Assembly (NCBI GenBank): GCA_934370915.1
Contig: CAKRNI010000117.1
Coordinates: 1-7,612 of the forward strand
Direction: 5' to 3'
From: an uncultured Lachnospiraceae bacterium
GTDB lineage: Bacteria; Bacillota; Clostridia; Lachnospirales; Lachnospiraceae
Length of the DNA stretch: 7,612 nucleotides
The notes below the pieces were generated by a model. It searched no databases, was not told the origin of the DNA, and saw only the letters and a program-made list of their open reading frames with translations. Below, piece after piece: positions 5,975 to 7,612 of this stretch (the first letter of the stretch is position 1; each line of letters opens with the position of its first letter). The position numbers and the translations under genes were made by a program.

Positions 5975-7013
5975 AAAATTTACCATCGTAAGACTTCTCT
6001 GCGCGTTCGGCATTGCCATCGCCTTGTCGGTGGCGGTGATCTTTGCAGTCAGCGAGGAGCCGGTGACCGCGATTTACAACCTGTTTTTAGGACCGCTGCA
6101 GTCCAAACGTCACTTTTTTGAAGTGTTTGCCAGCAGCGTGCCGTTGATCTTCACAGGACTTGCCCTGGGATTGGTGTTCAAGTCCGGCAACTTCTCCATG
6201 ATCGCGGACGCATGTCTCTACACGGGCGCTGTCGTGACAGCGGCTCTTGCCATCAAGACATCCCTGCCGTTCGCAGTACACCCGATCGTGATCATGATCG
6301 CGGCTGCGGCTGTGGGCGGACTCATCGGAAGTATCCCAGCGCTCTTAAAGGTGTATTTCCACACGAATGAGCTGGTAACTTCCTTAATGTTCAACTATGT
6401 GTTCTTCTACCTTGGGATCTACAACGTGACGAAGTTCCTTGCGGACCGTGAGGCGGGAACCTTTGCATCGAAGAAATACCAGGCGACAGCGTCTCTCGGA
6501 AAGCTGATCTCCGGAACGAACTTCCATGTTGGATATCTCATTGCCATCGCGGCGGTGATCCTGTTATACATTCTTGTATACAAGACAAAATTCGGATATG
6601 AGGTGCGCATATCCGGAAGCAACCCGGAATTCGCAAAATACTCCGGAATCCGCACCAGCCGCGTCATTATCATGACCCAGGTCATCGCTGGTGCCGTTGC
6701 AGGTCTCGGCGGTGCGGTCGAACAGATGGGCATGTACCAGCGCTTTAACTGGCAGGATTCCCCGTCCTACGCTTGGGACGGTGTTATCATCGCGATCCTG
6801 TCCGGCAATAACCCGAAGATGGTACCGTTCGCGGCATTTTTCCTGGCATACATCCGTGTCGGCGCGGACCTGATGTCCAGACGTTCCGATGTCCAGAACG
6901 AGCTGGTATCCATCATCCAGGCAGTTCTGATCCTGTTTGTGACGGCCGAGCGGTTCATGGCAGGCTGGAAACAGCGCGAGGAAGCGAAAAAAGCACTGAA
7001 AGGGGAGGCGTAA
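5967..7013 (+). CDS. BMP-type ABC importer permease 1 (BPD_transp_2 family)
   Basis: This 348-residue integral membrane protein is one half of the translocation channel, comparable to B. subtilis NupP (YufP). Several hydrophobic helices are seen, starting at about residues 10-28, 56-71, 105-125, 135-150 and 188-204. Family landmarks: IPALLKVYFHTNELVTSLMF (123-142), the cytoplasmic coupling loop TKFGYEVRISGSNPEF (207-222), AGLGGAVEQMG (245-255) and IIAILSGNNP (274-283). The usual FNIGAEGQ segment after helix 2 is replaced by FSMIADACLY (76-85), a divergent form. The C-terminus is lysine and glutamate rich. The start is GTG within the ATPase gene (8-bp overlap); the stop is three bases before permease 2. 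Export is unlikely because a binding protein is encoded in the same cluster. Confidence 0.93.
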   Translation: MNKKFTIVRLLCAFGIAIALSVAVIFAVSEEPVTAIYNLFLGPLQSKRHFFEVFASSVPLIFTGLALGLVFKSGNFSMIADACLYTGAVVTAALAIKTSLPFAVHPIVIMIAAAAVGGLIGSIPALLKVYFHTNELVTSLMFNYVFFYLGIYNVTKFLADREAGTFASKKYQATASLGKLISGTNFHVGYLIAIAAVILLYILVYKTKFGYEVRISGSNPEFAKYSGIRTSRVIIMTQVIAGAVAGLGGAVEQMGMYQRFNWQDSPSYAWDGVIIAILSGNNPKMVPFAAFFLAYIRVGADLMSRRSDVQNELVSIIQAVLILFVTAERFMAGWKQREEAKKALKGEA

Positions 7014-7016
7014 CAG

Positions 7017-7612
7017 ATGGGAATCTTACAGGAAATTTTAAAAACATTGAGTCTCCCGGAGTTCTATTTCGCAATATTTCGAAGCGCGACACCGGTGCTT
7101 TTAACGACACTGGGGGCTATGATCTCCTCGAGATCCGGAACCAGCAACATCGCCCTTGAGGGAACCATGCTGATCTCCGCCTTTGTGGGCGTTGTTGTCA
7201 GTGCGTTCTCCCAGAGTGCCTGGATCGGATTTTTGGGTGCGGTGCTTGCGGGCTTTATCGTCAGCAACATCCTTGCCTACTTTATCCTGAAATTAAACTC
7301 CAACGCGGTCATCTCCGGTATCGCGTTAAACACCTTCGCCTCCGGCGGAACGATCTTTGTCCTGTACCTGATCACTGGCGAAAAGGGTGCGTCCACATCC
7401 CTGCCGTCCTTAAAGCTTCCGAGTGTGACGATCCCGGTCGTTAAGGATATCCCGGTGATCGGCGCGGTGCTCTCCGGACACCATGTCCTGACATATGCGG
7501 CGCTGATCCTGGTGGCAGTTGTCTGGTACATGTTCAAGTACACGAGACTCGGCATGCATATCCGTGCGGTCGGTGAGTCCCCGGATGCGGCGGAATCCGT
7601 CGGAATTCCGGT
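7017..7612 (+). CDS. BMP-type ABC importer permease 2 (BPD_transp_2 family, 3' partial)
   Basis: This is the second channel half, comparable to B. subtilis NupQ (YufQ). The reading frame is open to the window end; 198 residues are visible of a usual length of about 300-320. ATG 7017 is preceded by GGGGAGG (7002-7008) with 8-base spacing. Seen: RSATPVLLTTLGAMISSRSG (22-41) and NIALEGTMLISA (44-55), matching the conserved NIGLEGMM segment that permease 1 lacks; FILKLNSNAVISGIALN (89-105); and the start of the coupling loop TRLGMHIRAVGESPDAAESV (176-195). Hydrophobic helices lie at about 52-66, 69-90, 111-120 and 158-173. The two permeases should pair as a heterodimer on the double ATPase. Confidence 0.93.
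   Translation, partial: MGILQEILKTLSLPEFYFAIFRSATPVLLTTLGAMISSRSGTSNIALEGTMLISAFVGVVVSAFSQSAWIGFLGAVLAGFIVSNILAYFILKLNSNAVISGIALNTFASGGTIFVLYLITGEKGASTSLPSLKLPSVTIPVVKDIPVIGAVLSGHHVLTYAALILVAVVWYMFKYTRLGMHIRAVGESPDAAESVGIP

Overview
The window looks like a piece of a Gram-positive, clostridial chromosome, probably Lachnospiraceae-like. This rests on strong GGAGG-type ribosome binding sites, a textbook sigma-A promoter, a lipoprotein with an Ala/Glu/Thr linker after its lipobox, T-tailed intrinsic terminators and intermediate GC content. All credible genes lie on the + strand. The family assignment of the organism is an inference from style, not from a marker gene.

Layout. (1) 1-1089 is the 3' part of a TRAP transporter large permease (DctM), whose start lies outside the window. 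It ends at a hairpin that probably terminates that upstream operon. (2) 1090-1529 is a 440-bp gap holding the terminator, an unassigned inverted repeat, a strong promoter (TTGACA, 18 bp, TATGAT) and, only about 40 nt after the predicted transcript start, a second intrinsic terminator. This arrangement suggests a premature-termination leader or a short RNA. (3) 1530-2846 is an M20-family amidohydrolase. (4) 2849-4024, two bases later, is a BMP/PnrA-type substrate-binding lipoprotein. (5) 4025-4417 is a 393-bp, highly structured gap with a terminator-like long hairpin, a perfect 14-bp inverted repeat and further hairpins. (6) 4418-5974, 5967-7013 and 7017-7612 (cut by the window end) are a fused double ABC ATPase and two inner-membrane permeases, tightly coupled by an 8-bp overlap and a 3-bp gap.

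How they work together. Items 4 and 6 form a complete BMP-type ABC importer, the family that includes nucleoside importers such as B. subtilis NupNOPQ and T. pallidum PnrA. The amidohydrolase at the head of the cluster probably cleaves an amide or N-acyl bond in the imported compound or a relative of it; the substrate cannot be read from sequence. The hairpin-rich gap after the binding protein is positioned to let the lipoprotein be made in excess over the membrane components. The most interesting unexplained elements are the attenuator-like leader at about 1345-1447 and the structured gap at 4025-4417. No mobile element, CRISPR array, tRNA or rRNA was seen.
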